Part shown: positions 53,411 through 61,683 of the stretch, piece after piece
Position numbering within the stretch: the first letter of the stretch is position 1
Layout of the letters: every line of letters begins with the position of its first letter
From: Veillonella rodentium
GTDB lineage: Bacteria > Bacillota > Negativicutes > Veillonellales > Veillonellaceae
Direction: 5' to 3'
DNA: 64,000 nt
Assembly: GCF_900187285.1 (NCBI RefSeq)
Contig: NZ_LT906470.1
Location: forward strand, 883,501-947,500
Notes under the pieces: generated by a model
The model's database searches: none
What the model was told of the DNA's origin: nothing
The model's input: the letters and a program-made list of their open reading frames with translations, nothing else
Translations under genes and position numbers: made by a program

Positions 53411-55125
53411 CACTCGATATAGTTTTCAGGTTTTTTAGGTTCTACAATCATGGTTTGATGCGTATTGAATATGACAAATCCGAGAGGAGACCCAGGTGGC
53501 TTTTTAATATTTTTTATATAGGTGTAGTCAACAGGCACTTTACTGCTTTCACGAGCTTTACTGAAGTATGCCGCGTATTGGGCTACTTTGGATATAATCA
53601 TATCATCCGGCTCCACATTAAGTCTTAGGATGAGATGTGAGCCCTGAATTTCCTGTGTATGGAACCAGATATCAGTAGGTTTGGCAAAGCGATGTGTTAA
53701 ATATTCGTTTTGTTGATTGTTGCGTCCGATGAAGATCTCGCCTTCATCTATTGTGAGGTGAATGTAATTGGATTTCCCCAATTTATAGGACAGAGGCTTT
53801 TTGGATTTTTTGATAATCCCCGCATCCATACATTCTCTGCGAATTTCTTCGAGACTTTCACGGGTAGTGGCAAGGGAGATACTGTATAAGATGGACTTTA
53901 AATATTCCAACTTCGTTGTGCTCGCATTGAGCTGGTACTTACCGCTGACCATACGATTTTTAAGTTTTGTATATAATTTATAATACCATTGTGCATTCTC
54001 GACGATCGTCAATTGAGGTTTCAATGGAATGGTTAATATTTCATTGTTTTCAGATAAAAGATTCGGTAATTCTATGGATGGTTGATATTGAACCTGCAGA
54101 TGAGCGTTGATCATCAAAATATCACCGTATAATTTATAAGTTTCCATCTTTTCCGTATCATCTAATTCAGTTTTAATTTTTTGATGACGTGTTTCTTCCT
54201 TCTTGATGGCTGCGGTGAGAAGTTTTTCAAGCTCCTTATCCGCAGTGTGAATCGATTTTGTGGAATGAATGGATTCTTCTAATGCCTCTGAAATGGTTTC
54301 GTAGATTTTGATAATTTCATAGTTATGCAGAGGAAGTGAGGCGTAAGCTTTTTTGTGATTGCTATTCTCTAATATATAGAGCCCCGAGCTTGAGCCTAAG
54401 TCCATACGAAGGCTGTAGAGTGCCTGTGCCAGATTGTTCATTTCCGCATCTGATATGGATTCTATGGATACGTCTCCTGCTAGTAGTGTTCGGTGCAGTA
54501 CTTCATCTAAAAGCGGCTTGCCGAAGCCGTTAAAGATAGATCGGATGGATTCCTGAACTGTACCGGCACCAAAGGAGGTAAGAAGATTCAGTATTTCCGT
54601 TTTATTGAAGTCCATCAAATTGACGCGATTGGCATTTGGCGGTAGTTCATATGTTAATTTAGGGCCAATCGATCGCTCGCGATTCATGAGGGGCGAGACA
54701 TGGATGAGAGATTCCAGAATTATATTATCCTGTACAAAAATACAGTTGGAATACTTGCCCATCAATTCCACATAAATATAGGTGGAATTGATGGCCCCGT
54801 CCATTTCCAACTTATCCGACTGGATACAAAGTATTCTGTCGCCGTTAATCTGTTCAACCTTTACAATACGACTGCCTTCGATATGTTTGCGTAGAAACAT
54901 ACATAAGGAACTCGGTTCTTTTGGCAGGTCCTGAAGCGGATGGCTTAGATACAGTGCCGGATTGGAGCCTACGGTAATGATCAGATTCTGATCTTCGTTG
55001 TGTGCACGTATTTTGAATAATAGCGTGGTTTTATCGATCTGGTATAATTTTTGTATTTGTCCTGTCTGTAATCGCTCGTGCAGTTCCTTGGCGAGTACGG
55101 ACATGGTAAGTCCATCTAAATTCAT
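53410..55125 (-). CDS. rqcH: NFACT-family ribosome quality control factor RqcH
   Basis: 571 residues; binds obstructed 50S subunits and directs C-terminal Ala tailing of stalled chains in Firmicutes. NFACT-N (MNLDGLTMSVLAKEL and the LYLSHPLQDLPKEPSSLCMFLRKH segment) is followed by helix-hairpin-helix and long coiled-coil regions, then the NFACT-R domain (FIGRNNQQNEYLTHRFAKPTDIWFHTQEIQGSHLIL). Divergent from yicC. Confidence 0.9.
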   Translation of the reverse strand: MNLDGLTMSVLAKELHERLQTGQIQKLYQIDKTTLLFKIRAHNEDQNLIITVGSNPALYLSHPLQDLPKEPSSLCMFLRKHIEGSRIVKVEQINGDRILCIQSDKLEMDGAINSTYIYVELMGKYSNCIFVQDNIILESLIHVSPLMNRERSIGPKLTYELPPNANRVNLMDFNKTEILNLLTSFGAGTVQESIRSIFNGFGKPLLDEVLHRTLLAGDVSIESISDAEMNNLAQALYSLRMDLGSSSGLYILENSNHKKAYASLPLHNYEIIKIYETISEALEESIHSTKSIHTADKELEKLLTAAIKKEETRHQKIKTELDDTEKMETYKLYGDILMINAHLQVQYQPSIELPNLLSENNEILTIPLKPQLTIVENAQWYYKLYTKLKNRMVSGKYQLNASTTKLEYLKSILYSISLATTRESLEEIRRECMDAGIIKKSKKPLSYKLGKSNYIHLTIDEGEIFIGRNNQQNEYLTHRFAKPTDIWFHTQEIQGSHLILRLNVEPDDMIISKVAQYAAYFSKARESSKVPVDYTYIKNIKKPPGSPLGFVIFNTHQTMIVEPKKPENYIE

Positions 55126-55165
55126 GGCTATCCTTTCATAAATGAATGGTATAGAAATATAGTTT

Positions 55166-55174
55166 AGTATACCA
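55166..55174 (-). promoter_or_regulatory. Extended -10 promoter of rqcH (candidate)
   Basis: On the minus strand TGGTATACT fits an extended -10 (TGnTATAAT). No good -35 was seen. It lies about 40 bp before the rqcH start. Confidence 0.4.
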
Positions 55175-55224
55175 CAGAGCGAAGAGATTTCTTAGTATTT
55201 GAACAGCAAAAATGAATATTTCGT

Positions 55225-55232
55225 GGTACAAT
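55225..55232 (+). promoter_or_regulatory. Extended -10 promoter of the yicC operon (candidate)
   Basis: TGGTACAAT ends at 55232 and fits an extended -10, with no good -35. It would give a leader of about 20 nt carrying AAGGAGG. Confidence 0.4.
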
Positions 55233-55258
55233 AAGAGAAACTGTAAGGAGGATGGTCC

Positions 55259-56140
55259 ATGAAGAGTATGACAGGTTTCGGCTGCGGTACTGCTACTGCA
55301 GACAACCTTACTTGCACGGTTGAAATCAAATCCGTCAATGCACGATATTTAGATTTATTTATACGAAGTCCAAAACAAGTCAATCCTTTTGAAAATCTTA
55401 TTCGAGAGCAGATACAACAACATATCGCTCGCGGTAAGGTAGAAGTATCCGTATCGATACAAGACGCAGGGGAACGGCCAAAAACTTTCACCATCAATTG
55501 TGTGCTGCGCGAGCAAATTCAGGAGATGTTGGTGGAGCAGGGATTTTATACAACCATTAAAGAGGTGCCCTTATCGGCTGTTATGTCCGTATCAAATGAA
55601 TGGATTCAACAACAGGATGAACCTGTTGCGGAAGATGTCATGATATCCGTTGTGACGGAGGCGACGAGTCGGGCTGTTGCACAGTTATTACAGATGAGAA
55701 GTGAGGAAGGTCATCATATTCAAGAGGATTTGTTAAGTCGAATTTCTACGTTGAAATCAACGATTCAACGTATCGATGAAAATAAATCGGTTGCCGTAGA
55801 GAATTATCGAAATCATATTATATCAAAGATTAAAGACTATTTAATAGAGCTGGAAGCGAGTATCAGTGAGGACAGATTTTTGCAGGAAATTGCAATTCTT
55901 GCAGATAAGACCGATATTACTGAAGAGATTGTCCGATTTACCTCACATGTGGTACAATTAAAAAACACACTTATAGATGAGAATCCTATAGGACGTAAGC
56001 TTGATTTTATCCTGCAGGAGATGAATCGAGAGGTGAATACTATCGGCTCCAAAACAGTTGATTCAAATGTTACGGAGTGGGTCGTTCATTTAAAATGTGA
56101 GTTGGAAAAAATTAGAGAGCAAGTACAGAATGTGGAGTGA
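55259..56140 (+). CDS. yicC: YicC-family endoribonuclease
   Basis: 293 residues. KSMTGFG at the N-terminus, EIKSVNARYLDLFIR, RGKVEVSVSIQD and the C-terminal GRKLDFILQEMNREVNTIGSK are diagnostic. YicC proteins are metal-dependent endoribonucleases. It heads the yicC-remA-gmk-rpoZ-coaBC run. Confidence 0.93.
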   Translation: MKSMTGFGCGTATADNLTCTVEIKSVNARYLDLFIRSPKQVNPFENLIREQIQQHIARGKVEVSVSIQDAGERPKTFTINCVLREQIQEMLVEQGFYTTIKEVPLSAVMSVSNEWIQQQDEPVAEDVMISVVTEATSRAVAQLLQMRSEEGHHIQEDLLSRISTLKSTIQRIDENKSVAVENYRNHIISKIKDYLIELEASISEDRFLQEIAILADKTDITEEIVRFTSHVVQLKNTLIDENPIGRKLDFILQEMNREVNTIGSKTVDSNVTEWVVHLKCELEKIREQVQNVE

Positions 56141-56154
56141 TAGGAGGTCCATGA

Positions 56155-56424
56155 ATGAGTATTCAATTATTGAATATAGGTTTTGGCAATATGGTATCTG
56201 CAAACCGGGTTATGGCCATCATCAGTCCCGAGTCGGCGCCGATCAAGCGTATGGTACAGGATGCCAGAGACAAGGGTTTACTCATTGATGCTACATATGG
56301 ACGTAAAACTCGTGCTGTATTAGTTATGGACAGCGGTCAGATTGTATTATCTGCAATTCAGCCGGAAACCGTAGCACATCGAATTGTGCAATATGATGTA
56401 GATGAAGATACAGTAGAAGCATAG
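56155..56424 (+). CDS. remA: DUF370 / RemA-like regulator
   Basis: 89-residue DNA-binding protein; RemA in Bacillus activates extracellular matrix and osmoprotection genes by wrapping DNA on a ring-shaped oligomer. The N-terminal [26 protein letters not shown] and [17 protein letters not shown] are typical. AGGAGG precedes the start. yicC-remA-gmk-rpoZ is a conserved order. Confidence 0.92.
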   Translation: MSIQLLNIGFGNMVSANRVMAIISPESAPIKRMVQDARDKGLLIDATYGRKTRAVLVMDSGQIVLSAIQPETVAHRIVQYDVDEDTVEA

Positions 56425-56432
56425 GAGTATAT

Positions 56433-57062
56433 ATGTCAGACAGAGGATTGTTAATCGTTATATCCGGGCCGTCTGGTGCAGGTAAAGGAACCATTTGTTC
56501 TAATATTCGAAAAGAAATGCCGAATTTAGTCTACTCTGTTTCCATGACGACACGTAAGCCACGAGTCGGCGAGGAGGAAGGCGTAAATTACTTTTTCCGA
56601 TCAAAGGATGAATTTGAATCTCTTTTGGCGGAAGATGCCTTTCTGGAGTATGCTAAAGTATATGATAATTACTATGGCACACCTAAGCAGCATGTAATGG
56701 ATCTATTGGATGAGGGTAAAAGTGTACTGTTGGAAATCGATATACAGGGGGCGATGCAGGTAAAGGAACGCTTTAGTGATGCCGTATTTATCTATATCGT
56801 ACCTCCGTCCTTAACAGAGTTATCCGAGCGGCTGCATAATCGAGGAACCGATGCAAAAGAGGTCATTGATAAGCGTTTATCTTTAGCGTGTTCCGAACTA
56901 GCATTGGCGCATCGCTATGATTATATTGTTGTCAATGATGATTTAGCGGATGCTTCGGAGAAGGTAGCCTCTATCTTGCGGGCCGAGTCCTGTAAGATCA
57001 GTCGCAATAAAGAACAAATTCAATTTATTTATAAGCAATATCAAGAGTCTAAGGAGAAGTGA
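56433..57062 (+). CDS. gmk: Guanylate kinase
   Basis: Phosphorylates GMP, 209 residues. P-loop ISGPSGAGKGTIC, SMTTRKPRVGEEEGVNYFF and LLEIDIQGAMQVKERF are conserved. It lies between remA and rpoZ. Confidence 0.96.
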   Translation: MSDRGLLIVISGPSGAGKGTICSNIRKEMPNLVYSVSMTTRKPRVGEEEGVNYFFRSKDEFESLLAEDAFLEYAKVYDNYYGTPKQHVMDLLDEGKSVLLEIDIQGAMQVKERFSDAVFIYIVPPSLTELSERLHNRGTDAKEVIDKRLSLACSELALAHRYDYIVVNDDLADASEKVASILRAESCKISRNKEQIQFIYKQYQESKEK

Positions 57063-57066
57063 TAGT

Positions 57067-57282
57067 ATGATGGTAAAACCTCCATTGAAAGCATTAGAAA
57101 ATCAAGTAGACAGCAAGTATACATTGGTAACATTGGCAGCAAAACGAGCTCGTGAGCTCACTGACGGCAGTCCTTGCCTTGCTGAACATACACATGCTAC
57201 CGACAAGCCTGTATCTTTGGCATTTTATGAAATTGCTGAAGGTGAAGTCACTTATAAACGCACTAAAGAAGGCATTAAATAA
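57067..57282 (+). CDS. rpoZ: RNA polymerase subunit omega
   Basis: 71-residue omega subunit that aids RNA polymerase assembly. VDSKYTLVTLAAKRARELTDG is the family core. AGGAG precedes the start; ATG 57070 is also possible. A terminator-like hairpin separates it from coaBC. Confidence 0.93.
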   Translation: MMVKPPLKALENQVDSKYTLVTLAAKRARELTDGSPCLAEHTHATDKPVSLAFYEIAEGEVTYKRTKEGIK

Positions 57283-57290
57283 AATGAATC

Positions 57291-57322
57291 AATTCCTTGT
57301 ATCGTTGATACAAGGAATTTTT
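57291..57322 (+). terminator. Terminator or attenuator between rpoZ and coaBC
   Basis: Perfect 13-bp stem AATTCCTTGTATC/GATACAAGGAATT (57291-57303 with 57307-57319), GTT loop and TTTT tail, directly followed by the coaBC ribosome binding site AAAAGGAG. No promoter lies between, so partial read-through probably sets coaBC expression. Confidence 0.8.
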
Positions 57323-57336
57323 AAAAGGAGTAGACT

Positions 57337-58539
57337 ATGCAGGGAAAACATGTGGTTGTCGCCGTATCTGCAGGAATTGCAGCCTATAAAGCTATAGAAG
57401 TTGTCAGCCGCCTTCGCAAAAAAGGGGCCGAAGTTAAGGTTGTTATGACTAGAAATGCCACTCATATCGCATCGCCGTTAACCTTTGGTGAAATAAGCGG
57501 CTATCCTGTGGCTTTGGATATGTTTGAGCAAATTCAGAATTGGGATGTAGAACATATTGCTTTGGCTACATGGGCCGATGCTTATATAGTTGTACCGGCA
57601 ACCGCCAATGTAATAGCTAAAATTTATGCGGGCATTGCCGATGATATGCTGACTACGACTATTTTGGCTACAACAGCACCAAAATTTATCTGTCCGGCGA
57701 TGAATACGGAAATGTATAATAACCAAATCACACAGCGGAATATAGAGGGGCTGAAAGCCCTTGGATATCACGTCCTTGAACCGTCCAGCGGCTGGCTTGC
57801 ATGCGGTGTGACCGGGATCGGCCGTCTACCGGAACCCGAGGAGATTGTAGCGTGGCTTGAAGCAGAACTCTGTGCTACTGAAGAGTTTTCAGGAAAAACC
57901 GTACTAGTTACGGCCGGAGGCACTCAAGAAAATATCGATCCCGTCCGCTATATAGGGAATCGTTCCAGCGGCAAAATGGGCTATGCCATTGCTGCGGAAG
58001 TACAGAAAATGGGGGCTCGTGTTATCTTAGTGAGTGCACCGACATCACTCGATGTGCCTCATGGGGTGGAATATGTACCCGTCGATTCGGCTATATCTAT
58101 GCAGGAAGCGGTTGAGTCTCGATATAAAGATGTCGATGTGGTCATCATGGCTGCTGCAGTGTCTGACTTTAGAGTTCTTAACAAAGCGGATCATAAAATA
58201 AAAAAAATGGATTCCATGACGTTAGAACTTGTTAAGAATCCGGATATATTGCAAGGCTTAGGCGTGCATAAAACGCATCAATTATTAGTCGGTTTTGCTG
58301 CAGAAACACAGGATGTCGTTGCATATGGACAGGATAAGGTACATAGAAAACATCTGGATATGCTAGTTGCCAATGATGTAAGCAAGAGTAATGCGGGTTT
58401 TAATGTGGATACAAATGAAGGGTATTTTTTGTATCCCGATAAAGAACCGCGGGTTATTCCTAACATGAAAAAAACGGAATTGGCCAAATGTATTCTTACG
58501 GAAGTGGCTGAGCTAATGAAATTAAAGTGTACAAAATAA
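57337..58539 (+). CDS. coaBC: Bifunctional phosphopantothenoylcysteine decarboxylase / synthase
   Basis: 400 residues for two CoA steps. The N-terminal flavin-dependent CoaC half has VAVSAGIAAYKAIEVVSRL, EHIALATWADAYIVVPATAN and CPAMNTEMY. The C-terminal CoaB half has VTAGGTQENIDPVRYIGNRS and AAAVSDFRV, with KNPDIL near the active site. AAAAGGAG precedes the start. Confidence 0.96.
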   Translation: MQGKHVVVAVSAGIAAYKAIEVVSRLRKKGAEVKVVMTRNATHIASPLTFGEISGYPVALDMFEQIQNWDVEHIALATWADAYIVVPATANVIAKIYAGIADDMLTTTILATTAPKFICPAMNTEMYNNQITQRNIEGLKALGYHVLEPSSGWLACGVTGIGRLPEPEEIVAWLEAELCATEEFSGKTVLVTAGGTQENIDPVRYIGNRSSGKMGYAIAAEVQKMGARVILVSAPTSLDVPHGVEYVPVDSAISMQEAVESRYKDVDVVIMAAAVSDFRVLNKADHKIKKMDSMTLELVKNPDILQGLGVHKTHQLLVGFAAETQDVVAYGQDKVHRKHLDMLVANDVSKSNAGFNVDTNEGYFLYPDKEPRVIPNMKKTELAKCILTEVAELMKLKCTK

Positions 58540-58592
58540 CTTTTTAACATGTTTGTATATGGGTTTATAGAGAGAAGGAAAGTGTTAGTTAA

Positions 58593-60248
58593 ATGTTTGC
58601 AATACAAAGGGCATATCGTCAAGGCGGGTTAGCAAGATCGCAGTGGAGTAATAATATTATTGCCGGACTGGTAGTCGGCGTTGTAGCGTTGCCGTTGGCG
58701 ATGGCCTTTGCCATTGCCAGTGGTGTAACGCCGCAGGCAGGTATATATACAGCCATTATAGCAGGTATATTCGTGTCTCTTTTCGGAGGTTCACAAGTAC
58801 AGATTGCGGGCCCTACGGGAGCGTTTATCGTTCTGCTCAGCAGTATTGTGGTAAACTACGGATTTGAAGGCTTGCAGATTGCCACCATGATGGCCGGTAT
58901 TATGCTCATTCTTATGAGTACGGCTAAATTGGGTACTGTTATTCGTTTTATTCCAACCCCTGTGATTATGGGCTTTACAGCAGGTATCGGAGTGACCATT
59001 TGGGTTGGACAATGGCCTTATTTCTTTGGTTTTCCGTCATTACCGTATATGGAGCATTTTCACGAAAAATTATGGCTCATGATTCAATCATTGCCATATT
59101 TGGATATTCCCACTCTGTGTATTGCATTGCTTAGTCTTGTTCTATTGCTGATATTGCCTAAGATTCCATATATCAATAAAATACCTGCTCCTATAGTAGC
59201 TATGATTGTCGCTACAGTGATTCAGAGTTACTATCAATTCCCTACGGTAAAGACTATAGGTAGCGCTTTTGGAGGTATTCCTCAAGGTCTACCGGAATTT
59301 TCCATTCCAAATCTTTCATTGGATAAGATATTCTCGTTAATTGGCCCTGCTTTTACCATCGCCATGTTAGGTGCGATTGAATCTCTGTTATCTGCCGTTG
59401 TGGCCGACGGCATGAGCGGAACGAAGCATGAATCTAATACGGAATTATTCGGGCAAGGGGTAGCTAATATTGTAGCCCCTTTATTCGGAGGAATTGCGTC
59501 GACAGGGGCTATTGCAAGGACGGCGACCAATATTCGACAAGGTGGAACATCACCTATTGCGGGAATTGTTCATGCTATCGTATTGGTTGCTATTCTACTG
59601 TTTTTGGCTCCATATGCCGTGTATATCCCATTGGCATCGATGGCCGCGATTTTATTCGTCGTAGCTTACAACATGAGTGATGTACCGCGATTTATTAAAA
59701 TGATTATATTGGCACCGCAAGCGGATCGAATCATATTGATATTAACATTCTTTTTGACGATCTTTACGGATTTAGTCGTAGCCGTTAATGTGGGGGTTAT
59801 ATTGGCGGTATTGCAATTCATGAGAAAAATGGTGAGAACCATTGATGTTCATGAGATGAGTTGTGAGGAACTGTCGGCACAAGTTAAACATGAGGTTACC
59901 ATTCACCCAGAAATTATGGTATATACCGTTGAAGGTCCCTTATTTTTTGGCGCTATCAGCGCTTTTGAAAGGGCTCTTAATTCCATACATAAAGATCCTA
60001 AATTTTTAATTATCCGATTTGGACAAGTTCCATTTGTAGATTTAACCGGTCTTCGTATCTTGCGAGGTATTATCGAAGAATTACAGAAAAGAGGTATAGA
60101 GGTTTTGCTGAGTGATGTCAATTATGATATACGTCACGAAATGTATAAATCTGATTTCTTAACGATTTTAGGCCGACATCATATGTATCGCCAGTTTGAA
60201 AGTGCTTTACATAAAGCGGAACATGATTTGGCCGTTAAAATATCTTGA
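58593..60248 (+). CDS. SulP-family anion transporter with STAS domain
   Basis: 551 residues: about 12 membrane segments (to about residue 410), then a cytoplasmic STAS domain (ILIIRFGQVPFVDLTGLRILRGI). Motifs include GVVALPLAMAFAIASGVTPQAGIYTAI near residue 30 and GPTGAFIVLLSSI. Substrates in the family include sulfate, bicarbonate and other anions. Its stop codon lies inside the metK leader promoter. Sulfate is tempting next to the SAM riboswitch, but the gene lies upstream of that switch. Confidence 0.9.
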   Translation: MFAIQRAYRQGGLARSQWSNNIIAGLVVGVVALPLAMAFAIASGVTPQAGIYTAIIAGIFVSLFGGSQVQIAGPTGAFIVLLSSIVVNYGFEGLQIATMMAGIMLILMSTAKLGTVIRFIPTPVIMGFTAGIGVTIWVGQWPYFFGFPSLPYMEHFHEKLWLMIQSLPYLDIPTLCIALLSLVLLLILPKIPYINKIPAPIVAMIVATVIQSYYQFPTVKTIGSAFGGIPQGLPEFSIPNLSLDKIFSLIGPAFTIAMLGAIESLLSAVVADGMSGTKHESNTELFGQGVANIVAPLFGGIASTGAIARTATNIRQGGTSPIAGIVHAIVLVAILLFLAPYAVYIPLASMAAILFVVAYNMSDVPRFIKMIILAPQADRIILILTFFLTIFTDLVVAVNVGVILAVLQFMRKMVRTIDVHEMSCEELSAQVKHEVTIHPEIMVYTVEGPLFFGAISAFERALNSIHKDPKFLIIRFGQVPFVDLTGLRILRGIIEELQKRGIEVLLSDVNYDIRHEMYKSDFLTILGRHHMYRQFESALHKAEHDLAVKIS

Positions 60249-60273
60249 TTTATACTAACAAATACACTATAAT
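60245..60273 (+). promoter_or_regulatory. Promoter of the metK leader
   Basis: TTGATT (60245-60250), 17-bp spacer, perfect TATAAT (60268-60273). The -35 overlaps the SulP stop codon. The predicted start near 60280 coincides with the 5' edge of the riboswitch. Confidence 0.82.
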
Positions 60274-60282
60274 GATCCTGTA

Positions 60283-60413
60283 ACTCATCAAGAGTAGTGG
60301 AGGGACAGGCCCTGCGAAGCTACAGCAACCATTCCAAGGGGAAAAGGTGCTAATTCCTATGGTGCGAGCCATTAGATGGGAGGTCTCTCATGAGTTCATG
60401 GGAGGCTTTTTTT
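60283..60413 (+). promoter_or_regulatory. SAM-I (S-box) riboswitch with transcription terminator
   Basis: The aptamer carries the S-box core: AGAG, GGAGGGAC, GGCCCTGCGAAGC, CAGCAACC, AAGGTGCTAATTCC, and a closing GATGGGAG. P1 pairs CTCATC (60284-60289) with GATGGG. The terminator stem is 60382-60393 with 60396-60407 (G-U pairs allowed, innermost pairs open), then seven T. ATGGGA in the 3' strand of P1 can instead pair with TCTCAT in the terminator's left arm, giving the antiterminator. High SAM therefore stops metK transcription. Confidence 0.95.
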
Positions 60414-60429
60414 ATATTAGGAGGATAAA

Positions 60430-61620
60430 ATGGCAGAAAAACATATGTTTTTTACTTCTGAATCAGTTACTGAAGGCCATCCAGATAAAATAGCTGACCA
60501 AATTTCCGATGCTGTTTTGGATGCGATTATTGAAAAGGATCCTGCTGCTCGTGTAGCTTGCGAGACTCTGGTTACGACCGGTCTTGTTCATGTGGTAGGT
60601 GAAATTTCTACTAATGTCTATGTAGACATTCCTCGCATCGTACGCGATACTATTCGTGAAATTGGTTATACTCGTGCGAAATTCGGATTTGACTGTGATA
60701 CATGTGGTGTACTGGTGTCTATTGACGAACAATCTTCTGATATCGCTATGGGCGTTGATGAAGCGCTCGAATCTAAAGACGGTCGCGGTGAAGTATTGGA
60801 TAAAATCGGCGCCGGTGATCAAGGCATGATGTTCGGTTATGCATCTAATGAAACGCCGGAATTTATGCCGATGCCGATATCTTTGGCGCATCGCTTATCC
60901 CGTCGTCTTACAGAAGTTCGTAAGGATGGTACCTTATCATATTTGCGCCCGGACGGAAAGACACAGGTAACCGTAGAATATGTTGACGGTAAACCGAAAC
61001 GTATCGATACGATTGTTATTTCCACACAACATAGTCCGGAAGTAACGCAAGAACAAATTAAAAATGATCTTAAGCGTTATGTCATTGATGCTGCGTTACC
61101 TGTGGAATTCGTTGATGAGAATACCAAATTTTTTATCAATCCTACAGGCCGTTTTGTAATCGGCGGTCCTCATGGTGATGCAGGTCTTACAGGACGTAAA
61201 ATTATCGTCGATACATATGGCGGTATGGCTCGTCATGGGGGTGGTGCTTTTTCCGGTAAAGATCCATCCAAGGTTGACCGCTCTGCTGCATATGCTGCCC
61301 GTTATGTAGCAAAGAACGTTGTAGCTGCAGGTTTGTCTGATAAATGTGAAGTTCAGGTGGCATACGCTATCGGCGTTGCTCATCCGGTATCCATTTTAGT
61401 TGATACATTTGGTACGGCACATATCGGAGAAGAAAAAATTCAGGAATTGATTAAGAAACATTTTGATTTACGCCCTGCGGGTATCATTGAAATGCTCGAC
61501 TTATTGAAACCTCATTATCGTAAGACGGCTGCGTATGGTCATTTTGGCAGAACAGATGTTGATCTCCCTTGGGAACGTACAGATAAAGCTCAAATTTTAA
61601 GACAAGAAGCTGGCTTATAA
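60430..61620 (+). CDS. metK: S-adenosylmethionine synthetase
   Basis: Makes SAM from methionine and ATP, 396 residues. [53 protein letters not shown] and [16 protein letters not shown] are all conserved. AGGAGG precedes the start. Controlled by the SAM-I riboswitch directly upstream, a product-feedback loop. Confidence 0.97.
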   Translation: MAEKHMFFTSESVTEGHPDKIADQISDAVLDAIIEKDPAARVACETLVTTGLVHVVGEISTNVYVDIPRIVRDTIREIGYTRAKFGFDCDTCGVLVSIDEQSSDIAMGVDEALESKDGRGEVLDKIGAGDQGMMFGYASNETPEFMPMPISLAHRLSRRLTEVRKDGTLSYLRPDGKTQVTVEYVDGKPKRIDTIVISTQHSPEVTQEQIKNDLKRYVIDAALPVEFVDENTKFFINPTGRFVIGGPHGDAGLTGRKIIVDTYGGMARHGGGAFSGKDPSKVDRSAAYAARYVAKNVVAAGLSDKCEVQVAYAIGVAHPVSILVDTFGTAHIGEEKIQELIKKHFDLRPAGIIEMLDLLKPHYRKTAAYGHFGRTDVDLPWERTDKAQILRQEAGL

Positions 61621-61623
61621 TGA

Positions 61624-61661
61624 AAAAGGTCTTGGTAGAACTTCTACTGAGACCTTTTATA
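61624..61661 (+). terminator. Intrinsic terminator of metK
   Basis: AAAAGGTCTTGGTAGAA (61624-61640) pairs with TTCTACTGAGACCTTTT (61642-61658) through two G-U pairs; the innermost pairs must open to form a loop. The 3' end is TTTTAT. priA starts 25 bp later. Confidence 0.82.
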
Positions 61662-61683
61662 GTAAATTGAAGGATGTGAACCT

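Noticed and set aside
58593-60248. SulP gene as a member of the SAM-riboswitch regulon
   Set aside because: It lies upstream of the riboswitch and its own leader shows no S-box.
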